In this document: in pieces, positions 27,505 through 36,478 of the stretch
Layout of the letters: each line of letters opens with the position of its first letter
Position numbering within the stretch: position 1 is the first letter of the stretch
Source: Pedobacter schmidteae
GTDB taxonomy: Bacteria > Bacteroidota > Bacteroidia > Sphingobacteriales > Sphingobacteriaceae
DNA length: 64,000 bases
NCBI RefSeq assembly: GCF_900564155.1
Contig: NZ_LS999839.1
Span: 4,461,097 to 4,525,096, forward strand
Reading direction: 5' to 3'
The notes under the pieces: generated by a model
What the model was told of the DNA's origin: nothing
The model's database searches: none
The model's input: the letters and a program-made list of their open reading frames with translations, nothing else
Position numbers and translations under genes: made by a program

Positions 27505-28878
27505 ATGAAAGAGACGAAAATGGGGAATTACAGGTGGACCATCTGTGCACTATTGTTTTTTGCAACCACCGTTAATTATCTTGATCGGCAGGTACTGAGC
27601 TTATTGAAGCCACATCTGGAAGAGATTTTTGGCTGGAGCAATAGTGATTACGCAGATATAGCAGCGGTTTTCCAATTTACCTATGCCATATCCATGTTAT
27701 TTGCCGGAAGAATAATTGATAAACTGGGCACGAAAAAAGGTTATGCATGGGCCATTGTCATCTGGTCGATAGGCGCTATTATACATGCACTGGCTATACC
27801 TTTGGGAGAAGGGATTGCAACGATATTAGGCTTTGTGGGCATTGGGGCCATATCGGTTTCAATGGCAGGTTTTATGTTCTCGAGAGCGGTATTGGGCTTT
27901 GGCGAGTCGGGAAACTTTCCTGCCGCGATTAAAGCTACGGCCGAATATTTTCCCAAAAAAGAAAGATCTCTTGCAACAGGAATATTCAATTCAGGTTCTA
28001 ACGTCGGCGCCATTCTGGCCCCTTTAACCGTTCCATTTATTGCAAAACATTGGGGTTGGGAAGCCGCCTTTTTGCTAATTGGAGCTGTTGGGTTCCTGTG
28101 GTTGATATTCTGGTTGAAATATTATGAAAAGCCAGAGCAACAGAAAAAGATGTCGGCCGAAGAACTGGCGTATATCAATAGTGATGAGGCAGAGGCAACA
28201 GCTCCTATGCAGGAAAATGTGGCTCCTGAAGAAAAGGTAACCTGGTTTAGACTGCTTGGTTACAGACAAACCTGGGCTTTTACTATTGGTAAGTTTATGA
28301 CTGATGGCGTTTGGTGGTTTTTCCTGTTCTGGTTGCCTGCATATCTTAAAGATCAATATGGTATGATTGATACACAAGTGATGATTCCTTTAGCTGTACT
28401 ATATAGTATGACTATGTTTGGCAGTATAGGCGGAGGTTGGTTTCCGATGTACTTTATCAAGAAAGGGTACGCTGTATATGACGGACGTATGCGCGCCATG
28501 CTTCTAATTGCATTGTTTCCTTTAGTAGTACTTGCCGCGCAACCACTTGGTCATATTACTTTCTGGATTCCTGTTATTTTGATAGGTATCGGTGCATCGG
28601 CACATCAGGCCTGGTCGGCCAATATCTTTACTACGGTGTCAGATATGTTCCCTAAAAAGGCTGTAGGGTCAGTTGTAGGTATAGGAGGTATGGCAGGTGG
28701 TATTGGTGGTGTACTGATTACCAAATTGGGTGGCTTCCTGTTTGATAAGTATAAAGCTTTGGGGCATATAGAAACCGGATATACCATCATGTTTACCATT
28801 TGTGCAGTTGCTTATCTGGTAGCCTGGGCAATAATGAAAACACTTGTACCGAAATACAAACCTATTACCGATTTATAA
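27505..28878 (+). CDS. exuT: MFS transporter, hexuronate (ExuT-like) type
   Basis: Inner-membrane proton-coupled transporter of the anion:cation symporter branch of the MFS, 457 residues, about 12 membrane helices. The start NYRWTICALLFFATTVNYLDRQVLS is the ExuT/GarP-type opening. The MFS loop motif is GRIIDKLGTKKGYAWAIVIW, and RAVLGFGESGNFPAAIKATAEYFPKKERS is the characteristic ACS-family signature. The likely substrates are glucuronate or galacturonate. This fits the uxuA/UxuB/kdgK/kdgA genes at 43-47 kb, which share a promoter motif with this gene. A GapN-like dehydrogenase gene follows after 36 bp. Confidence 0.85.
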   Translation: MKETKMGNYRWTICALLFFATTVNYLDRQVLSLLKPHLEEIFGWSNSDYADIAAVFQFTYAISMLFAGRIIDKLGTKKGYAWAIVIWSIGAIIHALAIPLGEGIATILGFVGIGAISVSMAGFMFSRAVLGFGESGNFPAAIKATAEYFPKKERSLATGIFNSGSNVGAILAPLTVPFIAKHWGWEAAFLLIGAVGFLWLIFWLKYYEKPEQQKKMSAEELAYINSDEAEATAPMQENVAPEEKVTWFRLLGYRQTWAFTIGKFMTDGVWWFFLFWLPAYLKDQYGMIDTQVMIPLAVLYSMTMFGSIGGGWFPMYFIKKGYAVYDGRMRAMLLIALFPLVVLAAQPLGHITFWIPVILIGIGASAHQAWSANIFTTVSDMFPKKAVGSVVGIGGMAGGIGGVLITKLGGFLFDKYKALGHIETGYTIMFTICAVAYLVAWAIMKTLVPKYKPITDL

Positions 28879-28914
28879 GAACCAATAAATTATACCTAAA
28901 CTAATATTACCTAA

Positions 28915-30540
28915 ATGTTGTTAGAAAATCAGCTCGATGCAATCTTCGTCCAAGAAGATGAAATCCCTGAGGAATTTAAACTATCCGAAGAAGTACACCA
29001 GCGCGAATACCTAAGCAATGGTGAAATGCGCCCCTGGAATGGGGAAATACACGAGGTTTTGTCGCCAATCTGTATCAGAACAGAAAATGGCTTGCAAAGA
29101 AAAGTAATTGGAACATATCCGCTGTGTAGCGAGAAAGAAGCTGATGAGGCACTTCAGGCGGCTGTAGCAGCTTATGACAATGGAAGAGGCGAATGGCCTA
29201 CGATGAGTGTGGCCAGCCGTATCAATTGTGTGGAGCGGTTTACGCATAAGATTATAGAAAAAAAGGCAATTGTGGTAAAGTTGCTGATGTGGGAAATTGG
29301 GAAGTCATATGCCGACTCTGTTAAAGAGTTTGACCGTACCGTTGAATACATCTATGCGACTATTGATGCGCTAAAAGATCTGGACAGACAGTCGTCTAAA
29401 TTTAGTATTGAACAAGGCATCGTTGCCCAAATCAGAAGATCGCCTTTGGGTGTGGTATTGTGTATGGGGCCATTTAACTACCCTTTAAATGAAACCTTTA
29501 CTACCCTGATCCCTGCGCTTATCATGGGGAATACCTTATTGTTTAAACCACCAAAACACGGTACTTTATTGCATTACCCATTGCTGGAAGCTTTTAGAGA
29601 TTGTTTCCCAAAAGGGGTAGTAAACACGATATACGGTAGGGGTAATAAAATTATTCCTGACTTGATGAAATCCGGGCAGATCAATGTTTTGACCTTGATT
29701 GGCTCCAGTAAAGTAGCCAACGAACTCAAGAAATTACATCCTAAGGTAAACCGCTTGCGGGCTATATTGGGTTTAGATGCAAAAAATGCAGCCATAATTA
29801 CGGCAAATGCTGACGTTACACTTGCCGTACAGGAAACCGTACTGGGATCTTTATCATTTAATGGCCAGAGGTGTACAGCACTCAAAATTATTTTTATACA
29901 CCGTAGCCTTGCCGATGTATTTTTGAAGGAACTATCGGCTGCCGTTGCCAAACTTAAATATGGTATGCCATGGGAAAATGGCGTTGCCCTGACTCCACTT
30001 CCTGAGCCACAAAAACCGGCATATCTGAAGGCTTGTATTGCCGACGCTATAGCCCATGGCGCCACAGTAATTAACGAAAATGGAGGAGACAGCGTTGAGT
30101 CATTTGTTTATCCGGCAATTGTTTATCCGGTAAATGCTAAAATGAAATTATATACGGAAGAGCAGTTTGGCCCTGTAATACCTGTAGTTGCTTTTGATGA
30201 CCTGGAGGAACCTATTCAATATTTAATTGATTCTACTCATGGACAACAAGTGAGTATATTTAGTGATGATGACGAAGAGGTAGCCCAATTAATCGACCCA
30301 TTAGTAAATCAGGTGAGTAGGGTGAACATCAATTGCCAATGTCAGCGTGGCCCGGACGTATTTCCGTTTACAGGCAGAAAAGACAGTGCCGAAGGAACAC
30401 TATCGGTAGTAGATGCCCTGCGTTCGTTTTCTATCCGCTCGTTAGTAGCCACAAAACTGAATGAAAGCAACAAACACCTGATCAACGAAATTGTAGACAG
30501 CAACAGTTCCAATTTCCTGAGCACAAAATATCTGTTTTAA
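28915..30540 (+). CDS. Aldehyde dehydrogenase, NADP-dependent (GapN-like) glyceraldehyde-3-phosphate dehydrogenase type
   Basis: A 541-residue ALDH-superfamily enzyme. The best fit is non-phosphorylating glyceraldehyde-3-phosphate dehydrogenase, which oxidises G3P to 3-phosphoglycerate. Visible motifs are the oxyanion/cofactor MGPFNYPLNETFTTLIPALI, the nucleotide-site LIGSSKVANELKK, the catalytic-cysteine motif SFNGQRCTALK (C320) and EEQFGPVIPV. Odd point: the general-base motif, normally ELGGK, reads GLDAK, so Gly286 stands where the catalytic Glu should be, exactly 34 residues before the Cys. It follows the hexuronate transporter by 36 bp, and KDPG cleavage yields G3P, so it plausibly completes that pathway. 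A CoA-acylating role is an alternative. Confidence 0.8.
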   Translation: MLLENQLDAIFVQEDEIPEEFKLSEEVHQREYLSNGEMRPWNGEIHEVLSPICIRTENGLQRKVIGTYPLCSEKEADEALQAAVAAYDNGRGEWPTMSVASRINCVERFTHKIIEKKAIVVKLLMWEIGKSYADSVKEFDRTVEYIYATIDALKDLDRQSSKFSIEQGIVAQIRRSPLGVVLCMGPFNYPLNETFTTLIPALIMGNTLLFKPPKHGTLLHYPLLEAFRDCFPKGVVNTIYGRGNKIIPDLMKSGQINVLTLIGSSKVANELKKLHPKVNRLRAILGLDAKNAAIITANADVTLAVQETVLGSLSFNGQRCTALKIIFIHRSLADVFLKELSAAVAKLKYGMPWENGVALTPLPEPQKPAYLKACIADAIAHGATVINENGGDSVESFVYPAIVYPVNAKMKLYTEEQFGPVIPVVAFDDLEEPIQYLIDSTHGQQVSIFSDDDEEVAQLIDPLVNQVSRVNINCQCQRGPDVFPFTGRKDSAEGTLSVVDALRSFSIRSLVATKLNESNKHLINEIVDSNSSNFLSTKYLF

Positions 30541-30549
30541 TTTTATCAT

Positions 30550-30595
30550 ATACGTTATACTGCAGCTTTTTCATGCAAGCCGCAGTATAACGTAT
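30550..30595. terminator. Bidirectional terminator
   Basis: Perfect 14-bp arms (ATACGTTATACTGC and its complement, 30550-30563 and 30582-30595) enclose an inner GCTT/AAGC pairing. It lies between the convergent GapN-like gene and the membrane-protein gene, with T-runs on the plus-strand side. Confidence 0.85.
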
Positions 30596-30597
30596 TT

Positions 30598-31089
30598 TTA
30601 TACCGGGTATTCGGTATCATCCTGATCTTCATTTTCTTCCTGCCTACGGTCGGCCTGAAAAAATAAGATACCCATAGGCACCAGAAAGGCAGTGTTAATC
30701 AGAATATGAGGAATAACATTAAGAAATGTAGTTGTCTCCAATAGTTTATCTACCAGTATCGAAACCGATACAATAACCAATACACCAAATATTAAAGCCG
30801 CAATTTTTCTATTAGGGGAGTAACTGATCAACTTTCTGATCACGTAAATGACAAGGGCAATCCCAAAAACAAACATAGCATACCAAAAAATGTCTGAGGC
30901 GGTTAGCTGAGCCCATATACTTTCTTTACTGTACTTAAATCTACTAACCTGAGATAGTGCAAATTTTGCAAGAACCAGGTACGAAAGTGCCCAGAAAATA
31001 TAGAATCCAATAATAAAGAGCAACCATTTGAGTGTGAGTGTAAATTTAGATGTATACATGCTTTTTACATATGTCTGGAAATTAAACAT
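30598..31089 (-). CDS. Four-helix membrane protein of unknown function
   Basis: I do not recognise a family. The 163-residue product has four likely membrane helices: WLLFIIGFYIFWALSYLVLA, DIFWYAMFVFGIALVIYVI, KIAALIFGVLVIVSVSILV and ILINTAFLVPMGILFF. It has a charged, acidic C-terminal tail (RRQEENEDQDDTEYPV). An internal Met at residue 11 is an alternative start. It is convergent with the GapN-like gene and divergent from the ECF sigma gene at 31248. The hydrophobic pattern and clean position support a real gene; function unknown. Confidence 0.65.
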   Translation of the reverse strand: MFNFQTYVKSMYTSKFTLTLKWLLFIIGFYIFWALSYLVLAKFALSQVSRFKYSKESIWAQLTASDIFWYAMFVFGIALVIYVIRKLISYSPNRKIAALIFGVLVIVSVSILVDKLLETTTFLNVIPHILINTAFLVPMGILFFQADRRQEENEDQDDTEYPV

Positions 31090-31247
31090 TTGTACTCAAA
31101 TTTAATTACAAAAACCGAAATTAACAATGTCTTTTGTTAAGATTAAATAATTATTATCATTTTATAAGCATCCGCCTTTTAGAGATAAAAGTATTTGGGT
31201 AAATGTCAGGAGATTTTCTTAACATTGCCTGTACCTAAACTAACCAA

Positions 31248-31802
31248 ATGGATAATAAACTCGTGCATCATCTGTTATGGGAGCGTTTGCGGATTGGAGA
31301 TCAGGATGCTTTTTTTGATCTCTACAAAGCTCTCTATTACGATCTTGTTAATTTTGGCATACGTGTATGCGGCGATACAGAAACAGCTGGTGAAGCGGCT
31401 GATCAGGTATTTATAACCGTCTGGGAGAAACACGAACAACTAACCCGGGTTGATAATGTCCCTGCCTATTTGCGGACCTTTTTAAAAAGAAAGATTTTAA
31501 GACTGTTGGAGCGGAAACGTAAAATTAACGATGCCCTTGCCAACGCCGGTGCCGAAGGAGAATGGATGGAAATGTCGTATGAGGAGTTTATTGTCAAAGT
31601 ACAAACAGACGAAATGGTACGCTATAAACTGAAAAGCGCATTACAAAAATTAACCTACAGACAGAAACAATTGATTCACCTGAAATTTTTTGATGGGCTT
31701 AGCTATGAACAAATTGCAGAGCAAAGTGAGCAGACCATTAAAACAGCTTACAACACCATTTACGACGCACTTAAAATTTTAAGAAAAGAACTGCGCGACT
31801 AA
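31248..31802 (+). CDS. ECF RNA polymerase sigma-70 factor
   Basis: A 184-residue sigma factor starting MDNKLVHHLLWERLRIGDQDAF. The sigma2 region is FFDLYKALYYDLVNFGIRVC with TAGEAADQVFITVWEK. The sigma4 helix-turn-helix is LTYRQKQLIHLKFFDGLSYEQIAEQSEQTIKTAYNTI. It is the first gene of the third sigma/FecR/TonB set in the window, followed after 126 bp by FecR. The gap to FecR holds an unusual pair of alternative hairpins. Confidence 0.92.
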   Translation: MDNKLVHHLLWERLRIGDQDAFFDLYKALYYDLVNFGIRVCGDTETAGEAADQVFITVWEKHEQLTRVDNVPAYLRTFLKRKILRLLERKRKINDALANAGAEGEWMEMSYEEFIVKVQTDEMVRYKLKSALQKLTYRQKQLIHLKFFDGLSYEQIAEQSEQTIKTAYNTIYDALKILRKELRD

Positions 31803-31852
31803 AATCAGTTTTTATAATCTTCATTTCCCTTCTTTTAACACACAATTTGTGG

Positions 31853-31898
31853 CCTAAGAAAAAAAACTTTTTTTTTTCTTAGGAAAAAAAAAAGTTTT
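31853..31898 (+). promoter_or_regulatory. Mutually exclusive A/T hairpins between sigma and fecR
   Basis: Hairpin 1 pairs 31853-31866 with 31870-31883 (CCTAAG plus eight A). Hairpin 2 pairs 31863-31877 with 31884-31898 (AAAAC plus ten T, loop CTTAGG). Both are perfect (14 and 15 bp) and share the central T-tract, so only one can form at a time. It lies 30 bp before the FecR start, so it could tune read-through or translation. Confidence 0.5.
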
Positions 31899-31928
31899 AG
31901 GGCACTGGTATTATAAAAGCCAAATATT

Positions 31929-32996
31929 ATGATAGATCGTAGTCTTTTCAATATTGAAGACTTTCTTGTAGACAATACCTTCCAACTCTACTGTGCCGGC
32001 AAGGACAAACTCTGTGTTACCTATTGGGAAAATTACATTAAGGCTCATCCGGAGCAAGCCCAAACGATAAGTGAAGCCAAACGTTTGTATGGGATATTAA
32101 GTGGTCATAAAAAGCCATTAAACAGCCAGATCGAGCGTATGAAAAATGAACTTCAGACAGAGCAGGGACACCTTACAATTCCAATAAAGCGACAGTATAC
32201 CTGGTTAAAAATTGCAGCTGTATTTTTGGTGTTTTTGGGTATAGCGGTGTTGTACAAAAACCAGACTACACCTCCTAAACCTGTAAATGACTTCATAACC
32301 AGCTATAGCACCGTTGCAGCAGAACGCAAAAAAGTGAAGTTACCTGACGGGACAGTGATACTATTGAATTCAAAAAGTTCCTTGAAGGTAAATAGGGATT
32401 TTAACATCAGCAACAGGGAAGTTACTTTAATAGGTGAGGCTTTTTTTGATGTAACCCATGACAAAAACAAGCCTTTTAAGGTGCTCACCCCCGATTTCGA
32501 TATTAAAGTATTAGGTACAACATTTAACGTAAAGGCCTATCCGGATGAACCTACGTCGGAAGCTGTATTGATAAAAGGGGTTATTGTAATGGAAGCCAGT
32601 GGTGGCAAGGGCAATTCCATTACCTTAAAACCAAGCCAGAAGGTTACCTTTTACAAAAAGGTACCTGAGTTGCGCAATTTAAAACCTCAAAATCCCATCA
32701 TAAAACATCCGGAAATTACGATTAATAGTTATACCAAAAAAAATGACAGCACTATTGTTGAAATGGCATGGATTCAAAACCGCCTGGAGATTCAGGACCT
32801 GAGTTTTGCGGAGCTGAAACATACGCTGGAAAGATGGTACAATGTAGAAATCGTGTTTGCCGATAAAGAAATTGAAAAATACCATTTTACCGCCACATTT
32901 AAAGGTGAGACATTAGTAGAAGTATTATACGCACTTCAATGTGCAGAACATTTTAAATATGAAATAAAAGGAAATCAAGTGATCATATCAAAATAA
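31929..32996 (+). CDS. FecR-family anti-sigma factor
   Basis: A 355-residue membrane anti-sigma factor. It has a cytoplasmic N-region (about 1-85), a membrane helix (WLKIAAVFLVFLGIAVLY), and a FecR domain with KKVKLPDGTVILLNSKSSLKV, EVTLIGEAFFDVTHDKNKPF and IKVLGTTFNVKAYPDEPTS. The C-terminal domain is YNVEIVFADKEIEKYHFTATF. It partners the sigma factor upstream and should sense the SusC STN domain encoded downstream. A hairpin at 33003-33030 separates it from the SusC gene. Confidence 0.92.
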   Translation: MIDRSLFNIEDFLVDNTFQLYCAGKDKLCVTYWENYIKAHPEQAQTISEAKRLYGILSGHKKPLNSQIERMKNELQTEQGHLTIPIKRQYTWLKIAAVFLVFLGIAVLYKNQTTPPKPVNDFITSYSTVAAERKKVKLPDGTVILLNSKSSLKVNRDFNISNREVTLIGEAFFDVTHDKNKPFKVLTPDFDIKVLGTTFNVKAYPDEPTSEAVLIKGVIVMEASGGKGNSITLKPSQKVTFYKKVPELRNLKPQNPIIKHPEITINSYTKKNDSTIVEMAWIQNRLEIQDLSFAELKHTLERWYNVEIVFADKEIEKYHFTATFKGETLVEVLYALQCAEHFKYEIKGNQVIISK

Positions 32997-33002
32997 TAAA
33001 AG

Positions 33003-33030
33003 AAGGGGCAGTGTTGACGCACCACCCCTT
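33003..33030 (+). terminator. Attenuator/terminator between fecR and susC
   Basis: Stem AAGGGG/CCCCTT with an inner GTG/CAC pairing, followed by TTAAATTTTTT. It begins 6 bp past the FecR stop and about 80 bp before the SusC start. It separates regulatory genes from the high-level SusC/SusD transcript, which probably has its own sigma-dependent promoter. Confidence 0.7.
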
Positions 33031-33112
33031 TAAATTTTTTGATATCAAGCATTGGCAGTTTATGCGCAAACAGATCTCTGCCAAATACTAAAGCAACCAA
33101 AAAAACAAAAAT

Positions 33113-36100
33113 ATGATTAATTCTTACTTAGTGCAAGAGTTCTTTAATTATAAAGTGCTCCTAAAATTCATTGTTATAATGAAATTAACGTGTATCTTCA
33201 TTTTTATAACCTGTCTGAATGTATCTGCATCGGTCTTTTCGCAGCAGAAGATTTCTTTGGATGTAAAGAGGACCAAATTGAGCAAGGTCTTAAAAATTAT
33301 TGAAGAACAAAGTGGCTACCATTTTGTATACAGTTCGGCCAATGTTCCTGTAAATAAGGATGTAACCTTAGCCGTTCAGAATACACCTGTTTCCGAAATC
33401 CTGTCGGCCATATTTAGCAGTACCAACCTCAAATATTCTATTTCTGAGGCTGGGTTAATTATCATTAGCCGTATTCAGGACATCAAAATTTCCGGTACAG
33501 TTAAAGATGAGCATGGCATAGCCTTGCCTGGAGCCACTGTCCGCATAAAAGGTAATGCCGGAGGTACTTCAACTGACATTAATGGCCGGTTTACACTTTC
33601 TGTGCAACCCAACGCTATTATTGTGATTTCGTACGCAGGCTTCCAGACAAAAGAAATAGCAGTCAACAACAAAACAACCCTCAGCATTACCTTATCAGAG
33701 GATACCAAATTGCTTACTGAAGTTGTGGTAACCGCTTTGGGTATTAAAAAGGAACGTAGGGCCCTGGGCTACTCTGTTTCTCAGGTTCAGGGCGAATCTT
33801 TAACTCAGGCCAGGGAAAACAACGTTGCCAATTCATTGGTTGGTAAAGTTGCGGGTTTGGACATCAACGCCACGGCCGGTGGTGTAGGTTCGGCTACCAA
33901 TATCACCATACGTGGTGTATCCAGTCTGAGCCAAACCAATCAGCCGTTATTTGTAATCAATGGTGTTCCGATGGAAAACAGACCGGTAGGCTTAAACAAC
34001 AGCAACCCAAATGGCAATACCGGTAGTCAGTACGACAATGCACCCGATTTTGGAGATGCGGTGGGAAATTTGAACCCCGACGATATTGAGAGTATTTCGG
34101 TACTAAAAGGCGCTGCTGCTTCGGCTTTATATGGTTCAAGGGCCAAAGCGGGTGTAATTCTGATCACCACAAAAAGTGGAAAGGGAAACAGCATTGATTT
34201 TAACAGCAACTATGTGGTAGAGCAGGTAATGGACAGAACTGACTGGCAATATGAGTACGGACAAGGTGGCGACGGCGTAAAACCTGCAACTGCTGTGGCT
34301 GCCGGAATGGTAGGCGGCGCCAGTTGGGGTGCTAAATTGGACGGGACTAATGTTGTTCAGTTTGACGGTGTTTCAAGACCTTATGTTGCACAGAAAAACA
34401 ACGTTAAAGACTTTTACAGAGACGGTGGAACCTGGACCAATACCATTGCCTTAAATAAGACTTTTGAAGGGGGAGCTATACGGTTCTCGGCAAATAATGT
34501 AACCAACAAATCTATTGTTCCAAATTCGGGCCTGGACAGACAATCATTTAATTTCGTTGGAACTTTTGATCCGATTAAACGACTGACACTCGACATACGT
34601 GCGAATTACATCCTGGAGCAGGCTAAAAACCGCCCATTCCTATCCGATGGTGCTGGAAATGCCAATTATAACTTAACGTTTTTACCAACCAGTCTTAGTG
34701 TAAACAGCCTAAAGCCTTATAAAACAGCATTAGGAAAAGAAATACTTTATAATACCAATAACACCTATGCTACCAATCCCTGGTTTGCAGCATATGAATT
34801 TATCAATAACACCACCAGAGATCGGTTGATCAGCTCAGTTAATGCCAGGTACACCTTGGATAACGGCTTATTTATACAAGGCCGGGCTGGAAGAGACGGC
34901 TATACCGATACCTACAAAAATGTTGTACCTTCTGGTACCGGATATGAGGAACAGGGAAAAATGGCTGAACAGAATACTAAGTTTGCCGATCTGAATGCCG
35001 ATATCCTGGTTGGTAAATCATTTAATGTAGAGGACAATTTTACCGTTACGCCTAACATAGGTGCCAGTTATAGAAATACCAAAACCTATCAAATTACCAA
35101 TAACGGTAGAGAGTTTGCGGTATTTGGTGTATACAATATTCTGAATGCAACAAAGAAAAGCGTTTCTGCATCTTCTTCGGAGGCTGAAACACAATCTGTT
35201 TATGGAACACTTGAATTTGCATATAAAGACATTTTCTATTTGACAGGCAGTGGCCGAAGCGATTGGTTTTCTACATTGGCTACTCCTGGTAAAGACAATA
35301 AGTTAAGTGTTTTTTATCCATCCGTAAGTAGTTCATTTGTGTTCTCCGAAATATGGAAACCATCATTTTTAAATTTTGGTAAGTTAAGAGCCGGTTATGC
35401 TGTAGTAGGACAAGCTACAGATCCGTTTCAAACGCAGCTTACCTACGGTTTTAGAAGTGAGACACTGAATGGTAAACCTTTGGGCATCATCAACAACTTC
35501 AACATACCAAACTCATCATTGAGAGCTTCAAAAGCAACCGAATTTGAAATCGGTACTGAGCTAAGATTTTTCAATAGTCGGCTGAATCTGGATTTGACTT
35601 ATTACAACAAACGTTCTAAGGATGAAATCTCTTCTATTACCACATCAAGCACCACAGGCTACAACGGAGCGGTCGTAAATTCAGGCGAAATTCAAAATAA
35701 AGGTTTTGAAGGATTAATTTCCGGTACGATTTTAAAAACGGATAATTTTAGTTGGGTATCCTCATTGAATGGTACATTTAATGATAATACGGTACTGTCG
35801 TTGGCTCCTGGAACCACTCAGCAATTATTAGCTACTTCACGTACCAACGTTGGTTTTTTAAGAAACGTTGCCGGCAGAGCTGCAGCCCAGGTAATGGCTT
35901 ACGACAATCAATATGATGCCAATGGAAATATTGTGCTAAATGCCAAAGGTGTTCCGGTACAAGGTCTCTCTAAAGCTTATGGCTCTGCCTTTCACAAATG
36001 GTTTGCCGGCCTGAATAATGAATTTAGCTACAAGGGAATAACCATGTCGTTCTTAATTGACGGTAAATGGGGCGGTAAGCTTTTCTCAGCCACTGATTAC

Positions 36101-36457
36101 TATGGCTATTTCTTTGGGCTTCATAAAGGAACATTGGCTATACGTGAGGCTCAGGGAGCTAATGCAGCAACATTTACAAATGAGTCGATACAATCAGTTT
36201 CTAAAGGCTTTGTACTTGATGCCAGTTTTATCAAATTGAGACAGTTTACCCTTGGATATAGTTTTCCTGGAAAATTGTTCAACAATAAGATCAAAAGCCT
36301 GAACGTAAATTTTGTTGGTCGTAACTTGTTCATCCTGATGAAAAAAACGGACAACATCGATCCTGAATCCAGTTACAACGCAACTTTCCCTGGCCTGGAG
36401 CTGGGAGGGGTTCCTCCATCCAGAACATTTGGTTTAAACCTAAGCGTTAAGTTTTAA
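33113..36457 (+). CDS. SusC/RagA-family TonB-linked outer-membrane transporter with STN domain
   Basis: A 1114-residue transporter. An alternative signal start is the ATG at 33179 (MKLTCIFIFITCLNVSASVFS). It has an STN domain (ISLDVKRTKLSKVLKIIEEQ), a carboxypeptidase-like domain (ISGTVKDEHGIALPGATVRI) and a TonB box region (TEVVVTALGIKKERRALGYS). The plug reads NSLVGKVAGLDINATAGGVG and ITIRGVSSLSQTNQPLFVING, and the barrel ends in FGLNLSVKF. It is followed after 21 bp by its SusD partner and preceded by sigma/FecR genes. The next downstream genes (kinase, LacI, GH109) suggest an N-acetylhexosamine-containing ligand, but they are on separate transcripts. Confidence 0.94.
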   Translation: MINSYLVQEFFNYKVLLKFIVIMKLTCIFIFITCLNVSASVFSQQKISLDVKRTKLSKVLKIIEEQSGYHFVYSSANVPVNKDVTLAVQNTPVSEILSAIFSSTNLKYSISEAGLIIISRIQDIKISGTVKDEHGIALPGATVRIKGNAGGTSTDINGRFTLSVQPNAIIVISYAGFQTKEIAVNNKTTLSITLSEDTKLLTEVVVTALGIKKERRALGYSVSQVQGESLTQARENNVANSLVGKVAGLDINATAGGVGSATNITIRGVSSLSQTNQPLFVINGVPMENRPVGLNNSNPNGNTGSQYDNAPDFGDAVGNLNPDDIESISVLKGAAASALYGSRAKAGVILITTKSGKGNSIDFNSNYVVEQVMDRTDWQYEYGQGGDGVKPATAVAAGMVGGASWGAKLDGTNVVQFDGVSRPYVAQKNNVKDFYRDGGTWTNTIALNKTFEGGAIRFSANNVTNKSIVPNSGLDRQSFNFVGTFDPIKRLTLDIRANYILEQAKNRPFLSDGAGNANYNLTFLPTSLSVNSLKPYKTALGKEILYNTNNTYATNPWFAAYEFINNTTRDRLISSVNARYTLDNGLFIQGRAGRDGYTDTYKNVVPSGTGYEEQGKMAEQNTKFADLNADILVGKSFNVEDNFTVTPNIGASYRNTKTYQITNNGREFAVFGVYNILNATKKSVSASSSEAETQSVYGTLEFAYKDIFYLTGSGRSDWFSTLATPGKDNKLSVFYPSVSSSFVFSEIWKPSFLNFGKLRAGYAVVGQATDPFQTQLTYGFRSETLNGKPLGIINNFNIPNSSLRASKATEFEIGTELRFFNSRLNLDLTYYNKRSKDEISSITTSSTTGYNGAVVNSGEIQNKGFEGLISGTILKTDNFSWVSSLNGTFNDNTVLSLAPGTTQQLLATSRTNVGFLRNVAGRAAAQVMAYDNQYDANGNIVLNAKGVPVQGLSKAYGSAFHKWFAGLNNEFSYKGITMSFLIDGKWGGKLFSATDYYGYFFGLHKGTLAIREAQGANAATFTNESIQSVSKGFVLDASFIKLRQFTLGYSFPGKLFNNKIKSLNVNFVGRNLFILMKKTDNIDPESSYNATFPGLELGGVPPSRTFGLNLSVKF

Positions 36458-36478
36458 TTATTTAAAAGACCCAGAACA

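Noticed and set aside
29574-30065. 163-residue minus-strand frame inside the GapN-like gene
   Set aside because: Antisense to a clear ALDH; no family motif or ribosome-binding site.
31195-31416. 73-residue frame overlapping the third sigma gene
   Set aside because: Overlaps the sigma factor in another frame and covers its likely leader; no domain.
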